DNA of 6,951 nt from Rhodospirillales bacterium (GTDB lineage Bacteria; Pseudomonadota; Alphaproteobacteria; Reyranellales; Reyranellaceae). The stretch's first letter is position 1, and the number at the start of each line of letters is the position of its first letter. The position numbers were made by a program, and so were the translations under genes. The notes under the pieces were generated by a model, which did not search any database, was not told the origin of the DNA, and was given only the letters and a program-made list of their open reading frames with translations. Of the stretch, positions 6,002 through 6,951 are shown one piece after another. The DNA lies in NCBI GenBank assembly GCA_013205335.1, contig JABMNB010000429.1, positions 1 through 6,951 on the forward strand, written 5' to 3'.

Positions 6002-6951
6002 TGCCTACGGAAGCGTCTCTTAGGGAAGCCGTATTCAAGTCCGTCAGGGAATACTGCGGGGCGGGAGGGTTCGACTTCTCGTTCAATCCCGAGAAGCCGA
6101 TCGTTCGCCTTCACGAGCCGACCTTCGCGGCGGACGAGATCAATGCGGCGCTGGAATGCATGCTGACCACGCGGGTCACCATGGGTGCCAAGGTTCGTGA
6201 GTTCGAGAGGGCCTTCGCGTCTCACTTCGGCTGGCGCCATGGCCTCATGAACAACTCCGGTTCTTCGGCCAATCTCCTCGCCGTGGCGGCTCTGGCCAAT
6301 CCGGCGTGCAGGGACGGCTTCAAGCCCGGCGACGAAATCATCGTCCCCGCCCTGTCGTGGTCGACCACCGTCTGGCCGATCATCCAGTGTGGCCTGGTCC
6401 CCGTGATCGTCGATATCGACCCCGCCACGTTCAATATCGACCCGAACGAAATCGAGAAGGCGATCAGCCCCCGCACGCGGGGCGTGATGATCGTCCCCGT
6501 CTACGGCAATCCGTGCGCCATGGACGCGATCGTGGACGTCTGCAAACGGCACGGCCTGGAACTGATCGAGGATTGCTGCGAGGCGCTCGGCGCTTATTAC
6601 GACGGCAAGCCCGTCGGTAAATTTGGCCGCGTGGGGACCTTCAGCTTTTACTACTCCCACCATATGACCACCCTGGAAGGTGGGATCTGTGTAACCGACG
6701 ACTTCGAGTTTTCGGAGCTCATGCGCATTCTGCGCGCTCATGGCTGGGTGAGGGAAGTCGAAGACCAGCAGAAGTGGTTCGATGAGCATCCGGAGATCGA
6801 CCGCCGCTTCCTGTTCGTCAATGTGGGGTACAATCTCCGTCCCACCGAGCTGCAGGGCGCCATGGGGCTCGTGCAGTTGCCGAAACTCGCCTCCTACGTC
6901 GAACGCCGGCGCCAGAATGCCGCCTGGTTCCGCCGCGAATTGGCGCAGTAC
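6001..6951 (+). CDS. ColD-like PLP/PMP-dependent nucleotide-sugar 3-dehydratase, N-terminal 317 residues (3' end outside window)
   Basis: This is a DegT/DnrJ/EryC1 aminotransferase-fold protein, open to the right edge. Motifs are S-G-S-S-A-N-L-L (86-93), P-G-D-E-I-I-V-P (109-116), W-S-T-T (120-123), E190-D191 for the pyridine nitrogen, G-T-F-S-F-Y-Y-S-H-H-M-T-T-L-E-G-G (212-228) and G-Y-N-L-R-P-T-E (276-283). The usual PLP-binding Lys is replaced by His220, as in the deoxygenating enzymes ColD and RfbH/E1, so it should remove the C3 hydroxyl of a 4-keto-6-deoxy sugar rather than aminate it. The RfbH iron-sulfur cysteines are absent from residues 231-275, which points to the ColD type, active on GDP-4-keto-6-deoxymannose and regenerated by glutamate. 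An N-terminal helix region of about 35 residues before the first fold strand resembles RfbH more than ColD. The start is ATG 6001, 25 bases after E1 beta. Colitose or another 3,6-dideoxy sugar is the likely product class. Confidence 0.88.
   Translation, partial: MPTEASLREAVFKSVREYCGAGGFDFSFNPEKPIVRLHEPTFAADEINAALECMLTTRVTMGAKVREFERAFASHFGWRHGLMNNSGSSANLLAVAALANPACRDGFKPGDEIIVPALSWSTTVWPIIQCGLVPVIVDIDPATFNIDPNEIEKAISPRTRGVMIVPVYGNPCAMDAIVDVCKRHGLELIEDCCEALGAYYDGKPVGKFGRVGTFSFYYSHHMTTLEGGICVTDDFEFSELMRILRAHGWVREVEDQQKWFDEHPEIDRRFLFVNVGYNLRPTELQGAMGLVQLPKLASYVERRRQNAAWFRRELAQY

Noticed and set aside
5623..6789. Long open frame on the minus strand (388 codons)
   Set aside because: It lies opposite well-recognised E1 beta and ColD-like genes; its translation is rich in Arg, Asp and His with no motif. 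Long antisense frames are common in GC-rich genes.
6001..6951. Sugar aminotransferase such as perosamine synthase
   Set aside because: The PLP lysine is replaced by His in S-H-H, which marks the deoxygenating branch rather than the aminating one.

Overview
This is a GC-rich window with dense, overlapping genes from a Gram-negative bacterium. Codon use and gene style suggest an alphaproteobacterium, but no rRNA or taxonomic marker is present, so that is only an impression. The content is that of a surface-polysaccharide (O-antigen, capsule or exopolysaccharide) nucleotide-sugar locus. No tRNA, rRNA, CRISPR array, transposase or insertion sequence was seen.

Left part, plus strand (1-1803): the 3' end of an FkbM-family methyltransferase gene overlaps by 4 bases (GTGA) a complete AGE-family epimerase/isomerase gene. 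That gene overlaps by 4 bases (ATGA) a broken gene. The broken gene begins as the N-terminus of a second FkbM methyltransferase, carries an in-frame TGA, and then runs in the same frame into what looks like the last ~30 codons of an NAD-dependent sugar epimerase. This looks like a deletion scar.

Middle, minus strand (1793-2812): a complete extended SDR of the GDP-mannose 4,6-dehydratase type is read toward the pseudogene. Its start is separated by about 150 bp from the divergent plus-strand operon. That gap holds a concentric 28-bp dyad symmetry that may be an operator.

Right part, plus strand (2964-6951): a tight operon of GDP-L-fucose synthase (TTG start), a ThDP-dependent dehydrogenase E1 alpha-like subunit, its E1 beta-like partner, and a ColD-like PLP/PMP sugar 3-dehydratase cut by the window end. 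Genes overlap by 1 and 17 bases. The last junction is bridged by an 8-codon micro-ORF with TAATG and TGATG joints.

How it may work together (inference): the AGE protein could help supply mannose-6-phosphate, and the SDR would turn GDP-mannose into GDP-4-keto-6-deoxymannose. From there Fcl would make GDP-L-fucose-type products, while the ColD-like enzyme would make a 4-keto-3,6-dideoxy sugar. The E1 alpha/beta pair, sitting among sugar genes with no lipoyl E2 or E3 in view, is best explained as a ThDP ketolase that transfers a two-carbon unit from a 2-oxo acid to a keto-sugar, giving a branched-chain deoxysugar. This is the most interesting idea in the window.
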